The notes: generated from the letters alone by a model not told the origin. Positions 17,910-27,555 are shown, counted from the first letter of the stretch. The stretch is 64,000 bases of DNA from Shewanella sp. AS1 (GCF_021412565.1 NZ_JAKCLJ010000012.1:37706-101705), one strand, 5' to 3'. Made by a program: numbers and translations.

Positions 17910-18187
17910 AGTACACTCTGGACAGAGAAGCAAAAGCCTTAAGTATCAGCGGCGATATTGATTTCGATAACTTTACGCAGTTTGCCGAGCCGCTTATTCA
18001 GGGGCTGGATTGCCGGATAATAGAACGTCATTGGGGCGCCGACAGACATCAGTGGTTGCTGGACTTTGAGGGAACCCTGCTGCAGCTAAACTATGAATTT
18101 TACGGCAATAGCTGCTGGTTATCTGTCGAGCGGGATGACGAGTTTGAAGTGCTCGAGTATCTGGCTTGTCTGTTAACGCTAAAATAA
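17906..18187 (+). CDS. Small conserved protein, possibly DUF3630
   Basis: A 93-residue acidic soluble protein with no signal peptide, with ISGDIDFDNFTQF near the start and HQWLLDFEGTLLQLNYEF in the middle. It recalls the DUF3630 family of marine gammaproteobacteria, but this is from memory. It overlaps the lipoprotein gene by 4 bp and ends 39 bp before srkA. Function unknown. Confidence 0.65.
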   Translation: MKYTLDREAKALSISGDIDFDNFTQFAEPLIQGLDCRIIERHWGADRHQWLLDFEGTLLQLNYEFYGNSCWLSVERDDEFEVLEYLACLLTLK

Positions 18188-18226
18188 CCCGATAGGCTTT
18201 ATCAGCCATTGTGTGAGACAAATTGA

Positions 18227-19231
18227 ATGCATGATCAACATATGGACGCTGGATTTCATTATCAGGCGTTGACACCGGATCTTATCCTTGATGCCATCGA
18301 GTCTCTGGCTATCTATCCCGAAACCGGACTCCTGGCATTAAACAGTTATGAAAACCGGGTATATCAGTTTCGTGACGACAACAAACGCCGTTATGTGGTG
18401 AAATTTTATCGACCCGAGCGCTGGAGCGATGAGCAGATCCTAGAGGAGCATAGCTTCGCCGCTGAGCTTAGCGAGCAGGAGATCCCAGTTGCTACTCCTC
18501 TCATTGTCGATGGCCGCTCGCTCCATGAATATCAGGGGTACCGTTTTACCCTGTTTCCCTCTATGGGGGGGAGGCCGTTTGAGGTGGATAATCTGGATCA
18601 CCTTGAAGAGGTCGGCCATTTTATCGGCCGTATCCACCAGTGCGCCCAGGCTAAACCCTTTCATCACCGCGAGGCTTTAACACCTGAACGTTTGGGGGAT
18701 GAGTCTCTGTTGTGGCTGCAGCAGTCTGGTCATGTGCCGGTCGGTCTGGAGACTGCCTATTTTACTGTGGTAGAGCAAGTGCTGACTAAGACTAAACAGC
18801 TGTTCTCTGAAGTCGATGCCCCCCATATTCGCCTGCATGGCGATCTGCATCCCAGCAATATACTTTGGACACCCGATGGTCCGGGATTTGTGGATCTCGA
18901 CGATGCCAAGATGGGACCGGCTATTCAGGATATCTGGATGATGCTGGCAGGGGATCGCTCACAACAGACCTTGCAACTTGAGGTGATACTGGAAGCCTAC
19001 GAAGAGTTTTGTGATTTCGACAAGCGGCAACTCAAGCTGATTGAGCCGCTGCGTTCATTGCGTATGTTGCACTACAGCGCCTGGCTGAGTCGTCGCTGGG
19101 GCGATCCTGCCTTTCCTATGCATTTCCCCTGGTTTGGAGAGTCCAAGTATTGGGAGCAACAGATATTGGCCTTTAAGGAGCAGCTGGCGGCATTGGATGA
19201 ACCACCTTTGAGTCTGTTGCCACAACACTGA
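18227..19231 (+). CDS. srkA: Stress response Ser/Thr kinase SrkA (RdoA/YihE)
   Basis: A 334-residue cytoplasmic kinase of the aminoglycoside-phosphotransferase fold, close to the E. coli length of 328. The catalytic loop reads H-G-D-L-H-P-S-N (His204 to Asn211) and the metal-binding block is FVDLDDAKMG (Asp223-Asp226). ENRVYQF and VVKFYRPERW near the start match the nucleotide-binding lobe. It lies directly upstream of dsbA, as yihE does in E. coli, which supports the name. In E. coli it counters Cpx-linked stress and cell death. A second ATG 5 codons in is also possible as start. Confidence 0.92.
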   Translation: MHDQHMDAGFHYQALTPDLILDAIESLAIYPETGLLALNSYENRVYQFRDDNKRRYVVKFYRPERWSDEQILEEHSFAAELSEQEIPVATPLIVDGRSLHEYQGYRFTLFPSMGGRPFEVDNLDHLEEVGHFIGRIHQCAQAKPFHHREALTPERLGDESLLWLQQSGHVPVGLETAYFTVVEQVLTKTKQLFSEVDAPHIRLHGDLHPSNILWTPDGPGFVDLDDAKMGPAIQDIWMMLAGDRSQQTLQLEVILEAYEEFCDFDKRQLKLIEPLRSLRMLHYSAWLSRRWGDPAFPMHFPWFGESKYWEQQILAFKEQLAALDEPPLSLLPQH

Positions 19232-19374
19232 AAATCGAGCGGTTTTGGGATTAATTAGACAAGTGGGCAAGATAAAATGAACTAATCTCCTTGAGGTCGA
19301 CTCCAAAGCACATTATGTTATGGTCAATTTTTTATTCGGTACAAGTACCCTGGAAATACTCATAAGGAATCAAC

Positions 19375-19986
19375 ATGAGAAAAGCATTACTGATCACACT
19401 GGCCTTGTTTATGGCTCCTATGGCTGCATTTGCCGCCCAGTTTGAAGAGGGCGTGAATTACACTGTCATTAATTCTGGCCCAGCAACCGCTAAGCCTGAA
19501 GTGGCTGAGTTTTTCTCTTTCTACTGCCCACACTGTTATAACTTCGCCAAGCATCAGCTGCCAATCATCAAGTCTAAACTGCCTCAGGGTGTTGAATTCA
19601 AACAGCATCATGTCGAGTTTATTGGCCGTGAAATGGGTGTCGAGATGTCTCGCGCCTTTGCTGTGGCCCATCAGTTAAATGTTGAAGCGAAAGTGGAAGC
19701 GGCCCTGTTTGCAGCAATCCATGATAAGAAACAGCGTTTCGTAAGCCGTGATGATATCCGTCAGGTGTTTATCGCCAATGGCGTTAGTGGCAAAGAGTTC
19801 GATTCGGCGGCCAGCTCATTTATGGTGAGTGCCCAGATGGCACAGATGAAGCGTGCAACTGAGAATGCCAAGATCCAGGGCGTTCCTGCGCTAGTGGTGA
19901 ATGGTAAGTACCGTATTGAGATGAGTTCACTGAAGTCTATGGATGAGCTGATGCAGTTAACTAACTACCTTACCCAGTTAAAATAA
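19375..19986 (+). CDS. dsbA: Periplasmic thiol:disulfide oxidase DsbA
   Basis: A 203-residue protein with a signal peptide (LALFMAPMAAFA). The thioredoxin-like active site is C-P-H-C at Cys51-Cys54 (FYCPHCYNF), the canonical DsbA dipeptide, and the cis-Pro loop reads GVPALVVNGKY. DsbA donates disulfides to exported proteins and is reoxidised by DsbB. It follows srkA by 143 bp and ends at a strong terminator. The start has an AAGGAAT site at the usual distance. Confidence 0.96.
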   Translation: MRKALLITLALFMAPMAAFAAQFEEGVNYTVINSGPATAKPEVAEFFSFYCPHCYNFAKHQLPIIKSKLPQGVEFKQHHVEFIGREMGVEMSRAFAVAHQLNVEAKVEAALFAAIHDKKQRFVSRDDIRQVFIANGVSGKEFDSAASSFMVSAQMAQMKRATENAKIQGVPALVVNGKYRIEMSSLKSMDELMQLTNYLTQLK

Positions 19987-20032
19987 TCTTTATTTCTCGC
20001 CTAAGTCACTGAATTTGTGGCGATGAAATCAT

Positions 20033-20068
20033 AAAAATCCGATGAGCCTGACTCATCGGATTTTTTTT
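20033..20068 (+). terminator. Terminator of dsbA
   Basis: Perfect 14-bp inverted repeat (AAAAATCCGATGAG / CTCATCGGATTTTT) with a 5-nt loop and a T tract, 46 bp after dsbA. Confidence 0.93.
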
Positions 20069-20253
20069 ATGTTAGTAATAGGTTAAATTGTGCCCGTGTT
20101 CGGTTGGTCACTTGCCAGATGTGAGATGAAAATTTGTTCATCAGATGAAATTAAGTCGGCATTCGTCGGGTCGAATCTAACAATAAAAAGAATTGGCAAT
20201 AAAAAGAATCAACAATAAAAAATAACAAGCAGGTCGTTTACGAGGAGGTCTAA

Positions 20254-20469
20254 ATGAGAGTTTTTCCTGTCTACGCACCAAAACTCATTGTGAAACATGC
20301 GCGTATTTTTGTATCTGGGGCGATTTGGGTAAAAGAGTTGGGTCGATTGGAGTTTAATAACGGGCGATTTTTGTTGCCGAAACAGCCTCAGCCTGAGGTG
20401 AAGCAGGCGGTGATCGAATTAAATCAGTTGATCCAGACCCAGCACAGTAATGAAGCGAAGACGGCTTAA
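20254..20469 (+). CDS. Small conserved hypothetical protein
   Basis: A 71-residue basic protein with VYAPKLIVKHARIFVSGAIW near the start, no signal peptide and no motif I recognise. A strong site (GAGGAGGT) 6 nt before the ATG supports real translation. Its last codons form one arm of a hairpin shared with the convergent zapB gene. Function unknown. Confidence 0.72.
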   Translation: MRVFPVYAPKLIVKHARIFVSGAIWVKELGRLEFNNGRFLLPKQPQPEVKQAVIELNQLIQTQHSNEAKTA

Positions 20470-20480
20470 ATCTTCGCTTC
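20452..20480. terminator. Hairpin between convergent genes, overlapping the stop codon
   Basis: Perfect 10-bp inverted repeat (GAAGCGAAGA / TCTTCGCTTC, 9-nt loop) covering the last codons and stop of the 71-residue gene, just before zapB ends. The T tract is poor on both sides, so it may be a weak terminator or an mRNA 3-prime stabiliser. Confidence 0.6.
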
Positions 20481-20491
20481 GGTCACTCTCT

Positions 20492-20698
20492 TTATTCACT
20501 TACTTCATCGTTGAGTAAGCCAACCAGTCCGGTGATTTTTTCGTTCCAAGAATGAAGATCCTGGCTAAGTTGTTGGTTGGTTTCAGTAAGATTTTGGTTC
20601 TTTTGCTTCTCTTCTTCGAGCTCCATTTTAAGTAGCTCAATCGTTTCGAGTGCGGCTTGGATTTTTGTTTCCAGCTTGGACAGTAGTTCAAGGCTCAT
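20492..20698 (-). CDS. zapB: Cell division coiled-coil protein ZapB
   Basis: A 68-residue protein that is almost entirely one coiled coil. The N-terminus ([20 protein letters not shown], then [10 protein letters not shown]) follows E. coli ZapB. ZapB stabilises the FtsZ ring through ZapA. It is a little shorter than the E. coli protein (about 80 residues). Single gene, convergent with the upstream small gene. Confidence 0.88.
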   Translation of the reverse strand: MSLELLSKLETKIQAALETIELLKMELEEEKQKNQNLTETNQQLSQDLHSWNEKITGLVGLLNDEVSE

Positions 20699-20987
20699 CG
20701 GAAGTCCTAATAGTTTCTGGATGGGGATCTGATTCTATCAGCGCCTGTATCTTAGTAAACAGCCCATCTGTGCTAAGTGAATAAAAAAACAGCGATAGTG
20801 TGATTAATCTTTATTTATCTTGTTCCGCTCCCTTTTTTTGCTTTGTTATCCCAAGCCCTGCTGTTCATAAAACTGTACTTATTTTTGATAAAGAATTTGC
20901 CTCTCATGTCTTAGCTAAGCCCCATTGTGCTTGACTTTATAACGGGGCATTCATAGTCTGCATATTCAGCAATCGAGGTGGAATACA

Positions 20988-22079
20988 ATGCAAATAAACT
21001 ATAATTTGAAGCCGACATCTGAGCGTCGTACCGAACAGTTTAAGCCTGACACTAATGTGGGTTTTGGTAAGCTCAGAACCGATCACATGTTTTTAATGGA
21101 TTACCGTGATGGACAGTGGTGCGATCCCAGAATTGTACCCTATGGACCCTTTGAAATTGCACCTGGCGCGATGGCCTTACATTATGGTCAATCGATTTTC
21201 GAAGGCGCAAAAGCGTTTATGCATGACGATGGCGAGATATACACTTTCCGCTTAAACAAAAATGCCGAACGTTTAAATCGTAGTGCCGAGATCGTTTGTA
21301 TTCCCGAGTTGCCAGAAGATATGGTGCAGGCCGGCGTGAATGCCCTCATTGATGTCGATAGATTATGGTTCCCAATGCAAGAGGGCGCTTGTCTCTATAT
21401 TCGTCCCTTCGTGTTTGCCACAGAAGACAGATTGTCAGTAAGTCCTAGCCAGCAATACACTTTCTGCGTCATGCTCAGCCCAAGTGGCGCTTACTACAGC
21501 AATGGTTTTGACAGTGCAATTCGTTTGCTGATCACAGAGCGCTTTCACCGTGCGGTAACCGGCGGTACAGGTGCTTCTAAGGCCGCAGGCAACTATGCCG
21601 CATCGCTGCGTGCCGGTAAGGCCGCCGCGGAGTACGGTGCTTCTCAAGTCTTGTATCTCGATGCCAGCAATAAGCAGGTCGAGGAAGCGGGGGCGATGAA
21701 TCATTTCCACGTGCTCAAAGATGGCACCATCATCATCCCAGAATTTACCGATACTATTTTGAAGTCGATCACCTCTCAGTCAATCATGGATCTGGGCGAG
21801 CAGCTGGGCTGCGAGATTCGCCAAGAAACCGTGATGCTGGATAAGTTTATCGCCGACATAGAAGCCGGAGAGATTATCGAAGCCGGTGGCCTAGGTACGG
21901 CCGCTGTAGTATCACCAGTAGGCTCTTATATCTTTGAAGATCATCGTATCGTCACTGTAGGTGATGGTAGCGTGGGTGAACACACTCGCCGCATCTATAA
22001 GGTCTTAACCGATATACAGAACGGTAAGACGGAGGGGCCGGAAGGTTGGATTAAGCGTGTCGAGCGCGTTGCACCTTAA
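20988..22079 (+). CDS. ilvE: Branched-chain amino acid aminotransferase
   Basis: A 363-residue fold-type IV PLP enzyme of the longer, eukaryote-like subgroup rather than the 309-residue E. coli type. The PLP lysine is probably Lys198 in GGTGASKAAGNYAASL; other family blocks are HYGQSIFEGAKAF and VEEAGAMNHF. It catalyses the last step of Val, Leu and Ile synthesis and the first step of their breakdown. It stands alone after a 289-bp upstream region, with GAGGTGG before the ATG, and ends at a strong bidirectional terminator. Confidence 0.95.
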   Translation: MQINYNLKPTSERRTEQFKPDTNVGFGKLRTDHMFLMDYRDGQWCDPRIVPYGPFEIAPGAMALHYGQSIFEGAKAFMHDDGEIYTFRLNKNAERLNRSAEIVCIPELPEDMVQAGVNALIDVDRLWFPMQEGACLYIRPFVFATEDRLSVSPSQQYTFCVMLSPSGAYYSNGFDSAIRLLITERFHRAVTGGTGASKAAGNYAASLRAGKAAAEYGASQVLYLDASNKQVEEAGAMNHFHVLKDGTIIIPEFTDTILKSITSQSIMDLGEQLGCEIRQETVMLDKFIADIEAGEIIEAGGLGTAAVVSPVGSYIFEDHRIVTVGDGSVGEHTRRIYKVLTDIQNGKTEGPEGWIKRVERVAP

Positions 22080-22089
22080 CCCCATTTCG

Positions 22090-22125
22090 AAAACAAAAAA
22101 GCGCCTAAGGGCGCTTTTTTGTTTT
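22090..22125. terminator. Bidirectional terminator
   Basis: Perfect 16-bp inverted repeat (AAAACAAAAAAGCGCC and its complement, TAAG loop) between ilvE and the convergent acyltransferase gene. Confidence 0.93.
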
Positions 22126-22150
22126 CAGTGGATATGAATCACGGGTTTCT

Positions 22151-23092
22151 TTAGGAAACCTTGGTTTCTACTGCATCATCAATGACTTGAGTTGAATTAT
22201 ACTTCAGCAGAACTTGATGGATCTGCTCATCTTTTTGCTGCCAGATGCCATTGAGCCAGCGCTGGAACTGGGCACGGGTTTCGGCGTCATTAAAATATTT
22301 CACGTCATCCACTTGCGGGACAGGTAGCGTTTCAATGCGGATCACTATGCGTTTGACCGTGCCATGCATCACTTCAGACAGGGTATTGCCAGCAGAATCA
22401 GGGTAGACTAGGGTAATGTTGAGCAGGTTAGTAAACTGCTCGCCCATGGCAGAGATGGTAAAGGCGATGCCGCCGGCCTTGGGGCGCAGCAGGTAGCGAT
22501 ATGGCGAATGTTGGCGTGCGCGTTTTTCTGGCGTGAAGCGACTGCCCTCGACATAATTGATAATGGATGTGGGGATGCTCTTAAATTTTTCACAGGAGCG
22601 ACGGGTGGTTTCCAGATCTTTGCCTTTCAGCTTAGGGTTCTTCTTAAGCTGCGCAGCACTGGTGCGATTCATGAAAGGCATATCCAGTGCCCAACAACCT
22701 AAGCCTAAAAAAGGCACGTAAAGTAGCTCTTTTTTAAGGAAAAATTTGAGCATGGGGATATTGTTGCGCAGCACATAGGTGAGGACGGCAATGTCAAAAC
22801 CACTCAAGTGGTTACTGATCAAAAGATACCAGCCCTCTTTTTTGAGTCCCTCAAGGCCCTCAATGTCCCATTCAATTTTTGCGATAAGGAATAAGATACC
22901 GCCATTGACGCTGGCCCAGCTCCACATGCAGCGATTCATTATGATGGTTGACGCTTTTCTAAAACCACTTATGGGGATCAGCAATTTTATTAGGCCGCCT
23001 ATACAGATCAAGCTGCTCCACAGCACAGTGTTGATGACAAGTAACAGGCTGCTTAATAAAAATAATATCGGACCCGGTAAGAAATTTAGCAT
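22151..23092 (-). CDS. PlsC-like lysophospholipid acyltransferase (YihG-like), copy 1
   Basis: A 313-residue membrane-bound acyltransferase. The catalytic H-x4-D box is SNHLSGFDIAV, and the phosphate-binding block is YVEGSRFTPEK. Two hydrophobic helices lie in the first 45 residues. It probably esterifies lysophosphatidic acid or a related acceptor at the inner membrane. It is a tandem paralogue of the next gene (24 bp apart, same strand), sharing the block LKKNPKLKGKD, so the pair arose by duplication. Confidence 0.88.
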   Translation of the reverse strand: MLNFLPGPILFLLSSLLLVINTVLWSSLICIGGLIKLLIPISGFRKASTIIMNRCMWSWASVNGGILFLIAKIEWDIEGLEGLKKEGWYLLISNHLSGFDIAVLTYVLRNNIPMLKFFLKKELLYVPFLGLGCWALDMPFMNRTSAAQLKKNPKLKGKDLETTRRSCEKFKSIPTSIINYVEGSRFTPEKRARQHSPYRYLLRPKAGGIAFTISAMGEQFTNLLNITLVYPDSAGNTLSEVMHGTVKRIVIRIETLPVPQVDDVKYFNDAETRAQFQRWLNGIWQQKDEQIHQVLLKYNSTQVIDDAVETKVS

Positions 23093-23116
23093 GGTTTTAA
23101 ATACCTTAGTTGCAGA

Positions 23117-24001
23117 TTATTGCTTGGCCATTTTTTCTAAGGTGGCGTCCTTCTCTTTCCAAATGCGATTGAGCTCGTTTTGGAAGCCTATCTTAAATTC
23201 ACGATCATTCATGTAGTCACCACGCATGGCAGGAGAAATATCTGCGACTTTTAGATCTACCCTGATCAGCTTTATCTGCCCCGAGATATATTGCCAAAAT
23301 GTGGGGACTTGTCCCTGGTAATGGATAGACACATCAATCAGTTTGTGGATTTGTCCATCCATGGCCGAAAGGGCAAACGCCATCCCGCCAGCCTTAGGCT
23401 TGAGTAGATGGGTAAATTCAGAATTTTGTTTGCGGTGCTTTTCCTTGGTAAAACGGGTTCCTTCGACGAAGTTCATCACGCTCACTGGCTTGGACTTAAA
23501 TTTAGCGCAGGCCTTGCGGGTGATCTCGATATCTTTGCCTTTTAATTTGGGGTTCTTGCGCAGCTCGGCACTGGTATAGCGGCGCATAAAGGGAAAATCT
23601 AACGCCCACCAGGCAAGTCCGAGTACAGGCACATAGATGAGTTCTTGTTTTAAAAAGAATTTTAAAAAGGGGATTCTATTATTTAGCACACGTTGCAGTA
23701 CCAGAATATCGACCCAGGATTGGTGATTGGCGATAACCATATACCACTCTTTTGTGGATAGACCTTTATCCCCAGTGACTTGGATATCCACTCTATGAAA
23801 GATACGCTCAATCAGAGTGTTAACCGAGATCCAGGCACTGGCGCAATGATCCAAAAAATAACTACATGCGGTGCGCAGCAAGGTGATAGGAATCAGTTTG
23901 AATACACTTACCAATAAGATAGGCAAAACCCAAAAGAGTGTGTTGATGACATAACAGCTAAAAGCCAGGCTGCCTCTTATCAGTGAAAGTACGGAACCCA
24001 T
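23117..24001 (-). CDS. PlsC-like lysophospholipid acyltransferase (YihG-like), copy 2
   Basis: A 294-residue acyltransferase with H-x4-D box ANHQSWVDILVLQ and NFVEGTRFTKEK, and N-terminal hydrophobic helices. FLKFFLKQELIYVPVLG and LRKNPKLKGKDIE match E. coli YihG-type enzymes. First gene of the two-gene unit with copy 1. Substrate preference of either copy cannot be told from the sequence. Confidence 0.88.
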   Translation of the reverse strand: MGSVLSLIRGSLAFSCYVINTLFWVLPILLVSVFKLIPITLLRTACSYFLDHCASAWISVNTLIERIFHRVDIQVTGDKGLSTKEWYMVIANHQSWVDILVLQRVLNNRIPFLKFFLKQELIYVPVLGLAWWALDFPFMRRYTSAELRKNPKLKGKDIEITRKACAKFKSKPVSVMNFVEGTRFTKEKHRKQNSEFTHLLKPKAGGMAFALSAMDGQIHKLIDVSIHYQGQVPTFWQYISGQIKLIRVDLKVADISPAMRGDYMNDREFKIGFQNELNRIWKEKDATLEKMAKQ

Positions 24002-24151
24002 TTATTTCCCCATAAAAAATTTGGAGACCTATATTACTCGTCTAATACTTACAGCTCAATCTTATCCTGATAAATCGCGATAATTCTGGGACGAATGGAT
24101 TATTTGCGATAAAAATATCTCTCGATTGCATACCTATTTTAGCTTTTTTAT

Positions 24152-25675
24152 TTAATAGGGACTTCTTAGGCTGTTTAAAAGCCTGTCCATGGCGCGATAG
24201 CCCAAAGCCTGGGCGATATGAGGTCGCTCGACACGAGGAGATTGGGCCAGATCTGCAATAGTGCGTGCGACCCGTTGCAGCCTGTGGTAACTGCGTACCG
24301 AAAGGCCGAGTTTGTTAACGCTCTGCTCTAAGAATTCCAGATCGGCTGTGTTAAATCCCCCAGTTTGTGTCAGCTGTTTGCCCGTCAGCTCGGCATTGAG
24401 TACCCCAGCTCGGTGTATCTGTTGCTCTCGCGCTAATTTAACCCGCTTGGCGATATCCTGGCTGGTTTCAGTATTGGTTTGGGGTTGATTCAAGGTACCT
24501 TCGGGCAGTCTGGGCACATCTACGGTTAAATCGAATCTATCGATAAAAGGGCCCGATAATCTGGAGAGGTAGCGCTGTATTTGATCTGGTGTTGCCCGGG
24601 CATTGGCCGTATCGCCGCAGGGGCTGGGATTCATGGCGGCAATCAGTTGAAAACGGCAAGAGAAGGTCAGCTTGGCGGCAGCGCGAGAGATAACCACCTC
24701 ACCTGTCTCCATGGGTTCACGCAGGCAATCTAGCACCTTACGGGGAAACTCGGCGACCTCATCGAGAAACAGCACACCTCTGTGGGCGAGGGAGATCTCT
24801 CCCGGCTTAGGATGGCCACCGCCGCCGATCAGCGAAATCGATGAGCAGGTATGATGCGGGCTGCGAAAGGGGCGTTGATAAAACTGCGTCACTGGGATGG
24901 TGCGCCCGGCCACGGAGTGAATGGCCGCGACCTCCAGTGCCTCATCATAACTTAAGGGCGGCAGCAGCTGCATCATGCGACTGGCTAGCATGGTCTTGCC
25001 CGTCCCCGGCGGGCCAAGAAACAGCAGGTTGTGGTTGCCTGCTGCGGCGATTTCCAGCGCCCTTTTAGCCTGATATTGACCGATAACATCGCTGATGCAT
25101 TTAGGCTGTGGCTCATTTTCAGCCGATACCCACTCCAGTTGAGTCCCGATAGTGGGCAGAGTTTGTTGGCCATGTAAGTATTCACTCAGTCCCTGCAGAT
25201 GGCTGGCAAAATGAGTGTGTTGATAGCCGACCAAGTCGGCATCGCCGCGATTTTCCAGCGGGATCACCAGCTGGCTGTTTTGCCTGCGGGCGGCAACGAT
25301 CACTGGCAATAACCCCTGACAGGGGCGGATATGGCCTGAGAGAGCTAGCTCACCGACAAACTCGTGAGACTTGAGACTGGTATGGGGGAGCTGTTTCGAT
25401 GCGGCCAGAATACCGATGGCAATGGGGAGATCGTAACGCCCGCCCTGTTTGGGCAGATCGGCCGGAGCCAGATTGACAGTGATCCGCCGCTGCGGGAACT
25501 CGAAACCTGCATTAATGAGTGCGCTGCGTACCCTTTCTTTAGCTTCTTTGACTGAGGTTTCAGGCAGGCCGACTAAGTTGAAGGCGGGTAAGCCGTTACT
25601 GAGATGAACTTCGACTGTGACTTGGGGAGCGTCAATTCCGAGACTGGCGCGAGTGGTAACGCAGGCGATCGCCAT
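24152..25675 (-). CDS. comM: ComM/YifB family AAA+ helicase-like ATPase
   Basis: A 507-residue protein with the Mg-chelatase-like layout: N-terminal ChlI domain (LVGLPETSVKEAKERVRSA, ITVNLAPADLPKQGGRYDLP), Walker A GPPGTGKTM, Walker B VLFLDEVAEF and C-terminal YRAMDRLLNSL. ComM extends heteroduplex DNA during natural transformation in Vibrio. The frame extends two codons upstream to a TTG, but the ATG at 25673-25675 has AGGA at the right distance and fits the family. Stand-alone gene. Confidence 0.93.
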   Translation of the reverse strand: MAIACVTTRASLGIDAPQVTVEVHLSNGLPAFNLVGLPETSVKEAKERVRSALINAGFEFPQRRITVNLAPADLPKQGGRYDLPIAIGILAASKQLPHTSLKSHEFVGELALSGHIRPCQGLLPVIVAARRQNSQLVIPLENRGDADLVGYQHTHFASHLQGLSEYLHGQQTLPTIGTQLEWVSAENEPQPKCISDVIGQYQAKRALEIAAAGNHNLLFLGPPGTGKTMLASRMMQLLPPLSYDEALEVAAIHSVAGRTIPVTQFYQRPFRSPHHTCSSISLIGGGGHPKPGEISLAHRGVLFLDEVAEFPRKVLDCLREPMETGEVVISRAAAKLTFSCRFQLIAAMNPSPCGDTANARATPDQIQRYLSRLSGPFIDRFDLTVDVPRLPEGTLNQPQTNTETSQDIAKRVKLAREQQIHRAGVLNAELTGKQLTQTGGFNTADLEFLEQSVNKLGLSVRSYHRLQRVARTIADLAQSPRVERPHIAQALGYRAMDRLLNSLRSPY

Positions 25676-25804
25676 AAACAAATCCTTTTGTCAGGTTTCC
25701 AGTGAGCTTGCCACAGGGCCATGTGGTGCGTGGCCAAGTCATGGGTAACTAAGCTATGCGTGGCTAAGTGATTAAGTTTAGTCCTTTTATGTTAACCTCG
25801 CTTT

Positions 25805-26626
25805 TTAATCCTGGGTTTTACCCTGTGATTTGAGTGCTTCTACGTGCTGCTTAATCATTAATTGAAGCCGCCCCTCATCGGCCAACAGTTTCACTTTGCT
25901 GTCGAATAAGCGCTTGAGCCTCTCTTTGTGGGGGGATTTCTTGCTGATTAACATATAGAAGGGTTCCTGTTGAGCCTTAGGGATGGCGATATTGTCCAGC
26001 TGCTCTAACAGGTACTGCATATTGTTGATGGCCAAAGTGCTTTCGAAGGCTTCCTTGCGTGCCAGGAAGAATTGGCAGCGATCTTTTAGAAGCATGTCCG
26101 GCAGGTGTTGCAGGCTATGGATCTCCAGTAAAGCCTGATCGTTATCCAGGCCAAAGTTCTGATAATTAAATCCTTTAATTCCGCAGATCTGCCCTAAGCT
26201 GGAGAGTTGATTGACATTATCAATTTCGACTCTGCCAAGGTAACGGGATTTAAGATAGAAGTAACTGGGCGTCAGCCTGTAGTAGGGCGCTGAAAGCAGA
26301 TAGTTGGCCTTGCGATCCTCATTGAGTGAGGCGCTCATGACAGCATCGATATTGCCTTTCTTCACCTCGCTGAGACAGCGTTTCCAAGGCAGGGCGATGA
26401 CCCGATAGCTGAACTCTGAATGAGTTAAGCTTAAGGCTAACAGATCGATATCATAGCCCTGGGTGAGCTGATTATTGTCCCCTGAGCGGGAAAAGTAGTT
26501 GAATGGCGGAAATTCGGTATTCTCGACGCAGAATTGAAGAAAGTTATTTTGGGCGACAACATTTCTGGGAGATAAGTGGAATAGGCTGATAAAGATCAAT
26601 AAAATAATCAGTGTGTTAATTCTCAT
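25805..26626 (-). CDS. Periplasmic solute-binding protein, SBP family 3 like
   Basis: About 273 residues with a signal peptide (IILLIFISLFHLSPRNVVA). The mature part has the extracellular-solute-binding fold (FCVENTEFPPFNY, QGYDIDLLALSLTHSEF, LPWKRCLSEVKKGNIDAVM). No ABC permease or kinase is adjacent, so it may be an orphan sensor subunit, as is common in Shewanella. The start at 26624-26626 has GGAG 6 nt upstream; an ATG four codons earlier is also possible. Ligand unknown. Confidence 0.82.
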   Translation of the reverse strand: MRINTLIILLIFISLFHLSPRNVVAQNNFLQFCVENTEFPPFNYFSRSGDNNQLTQGYDIDLLALSLTHSEFSYRVIALPWKRCLSEVKKGNIDAVMSASLNEDRKANYLLSAPYYRLTPSYFYLKSRYLGRVEIDNVNQLSSLGQICGIKGFNYQNFGLDNDQALLEIHSLQHLPDMLLKDRCQFFLARKEAFESTLAINNMQYLLEQLDNIAIPKAQQEPFYMLISKKSPHKERLKRLFDSKVKLLADEGRLQLMIKQHVEALKSQGKTQD

Positions 26627-26673
26627 TCCTTGCTCCATGCTTTGGGCCCCCCCTCAGTATAGTGAGCTTTACT

Positions 26674-27555
26674 TTAGCCTGTATCGATCTCCTTCAAAAA
26701 GGCGGCGATCACAGGTTCATCCTGGCGGCTTTTTTTACTGCAACATCCTAATTCAAAAGGAGGAATAGAAACGGGAGAGCTCAGTCTTTGTATTCTGTCT
26801 TTCACCGGACTGTTCTGCACTACGACCTCGGGCGTAATACTGACACCACAACCCAGCGCCACCATAGACGCTATCGCCTCCTGTCCCGATACCTGAGCAT
26901 AAACATTGGGATTCAGCCCCAGTTGTTTAAACCAGTTATCTACCCGTCGCCGCCCCGGCCCATGTTCTGGGATGATAAAGGGCAGTCTGTCCCAAGGGAT
27001 GTAAGACTCATTTAATAACTCGCGCACCGCGCATTTAAAGGTTGGGGCGATAATGCTTAAGGGCACATCGTCTATCTTAATAAAATTCAGGGAGTCAGTG
27101 AGGTGCTCAGGTTTGGCGGCGATACCTATATCGGCGCGATTCTGGCGCACCATCTCCAGCGCATCGGCCGGATCCCCTGTGATGAGGGCTATCTCCACTA
27201 ATGGGTGTTCATTGCGAAATCGATCCAGCAAGCCGGGCAGGTGACTGTAGGCGGCGGTAACAGAGCAATAGAGATTGAGCTTGCCGCGCAGCAGATCTTG
27301 CTGAGGATCGAGACGGTGCTTGAGCTGGCTCCAGTTATCTAAGGTCTGCTCGGCAAAAGAGCGATATTCCACCCCAGCATTGGTCAGGGTCACGCTGCGG
27401 TTATCCCGCTGGAACAGCTTGGCGCCCACTTCCTCTTCCAGTCGCTGCATGGCGCGACTTAGGGTCGATGGACTGACGTGCATCTGCTGTGCGGTTCTTG
27501 CGAAATGCAGGCTGTTGGCGAGATGCAGGTAGAGTTTGATCGTTCGAATATCCAT
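26674..27555 (-). CDS. ilvY: LysR-type activator IlvY
   Basis: About 293 residues: N-terminal winged helix (MHVSPSTLSRAMQRLEEEVG) and a C-terminal inducer-binding domain. It follows E. coli IlvY along its length (SVTAAYSHLPGLLDRFR, GQEAIASMVALGCGV, NSPVKDRIQ). IlvY senses acetolactate or acetohydroxybutyrate and activates ilvC. It is divergent from ilvC, the classic arrangement. The frame extends 4 codons upstream, but the ATG at 27553-27555 matches the family N-terminus. Confidence 0.95.
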   Translation of the reverse strand: MDIRTIKLYLHLANSLHFARTAQQMHVSPSTLSRAMQRLEEEVGAKLFQRDNRSVTLTNAGVEYRSFAEQTLDNWSQLKHRLDPQQDLLRGKLNLYCSVTAAYSHLPGLLDRFRNEHPLVEIALITGDPADALEMVRQNRADIGIAAKPEHLTDSLNFIKIDDVPLSIIAPTFKCAVRELLNESYIPWDRLPFIIPEHGPGRRRVDNWFKQLGLNPNVYAQVSGQEAIASMVALGCGVSITPEVVVQNSPVKDRIQRLSSPVSIPPFELGCCSKKSRQDEPVIAAFLKEIDTG

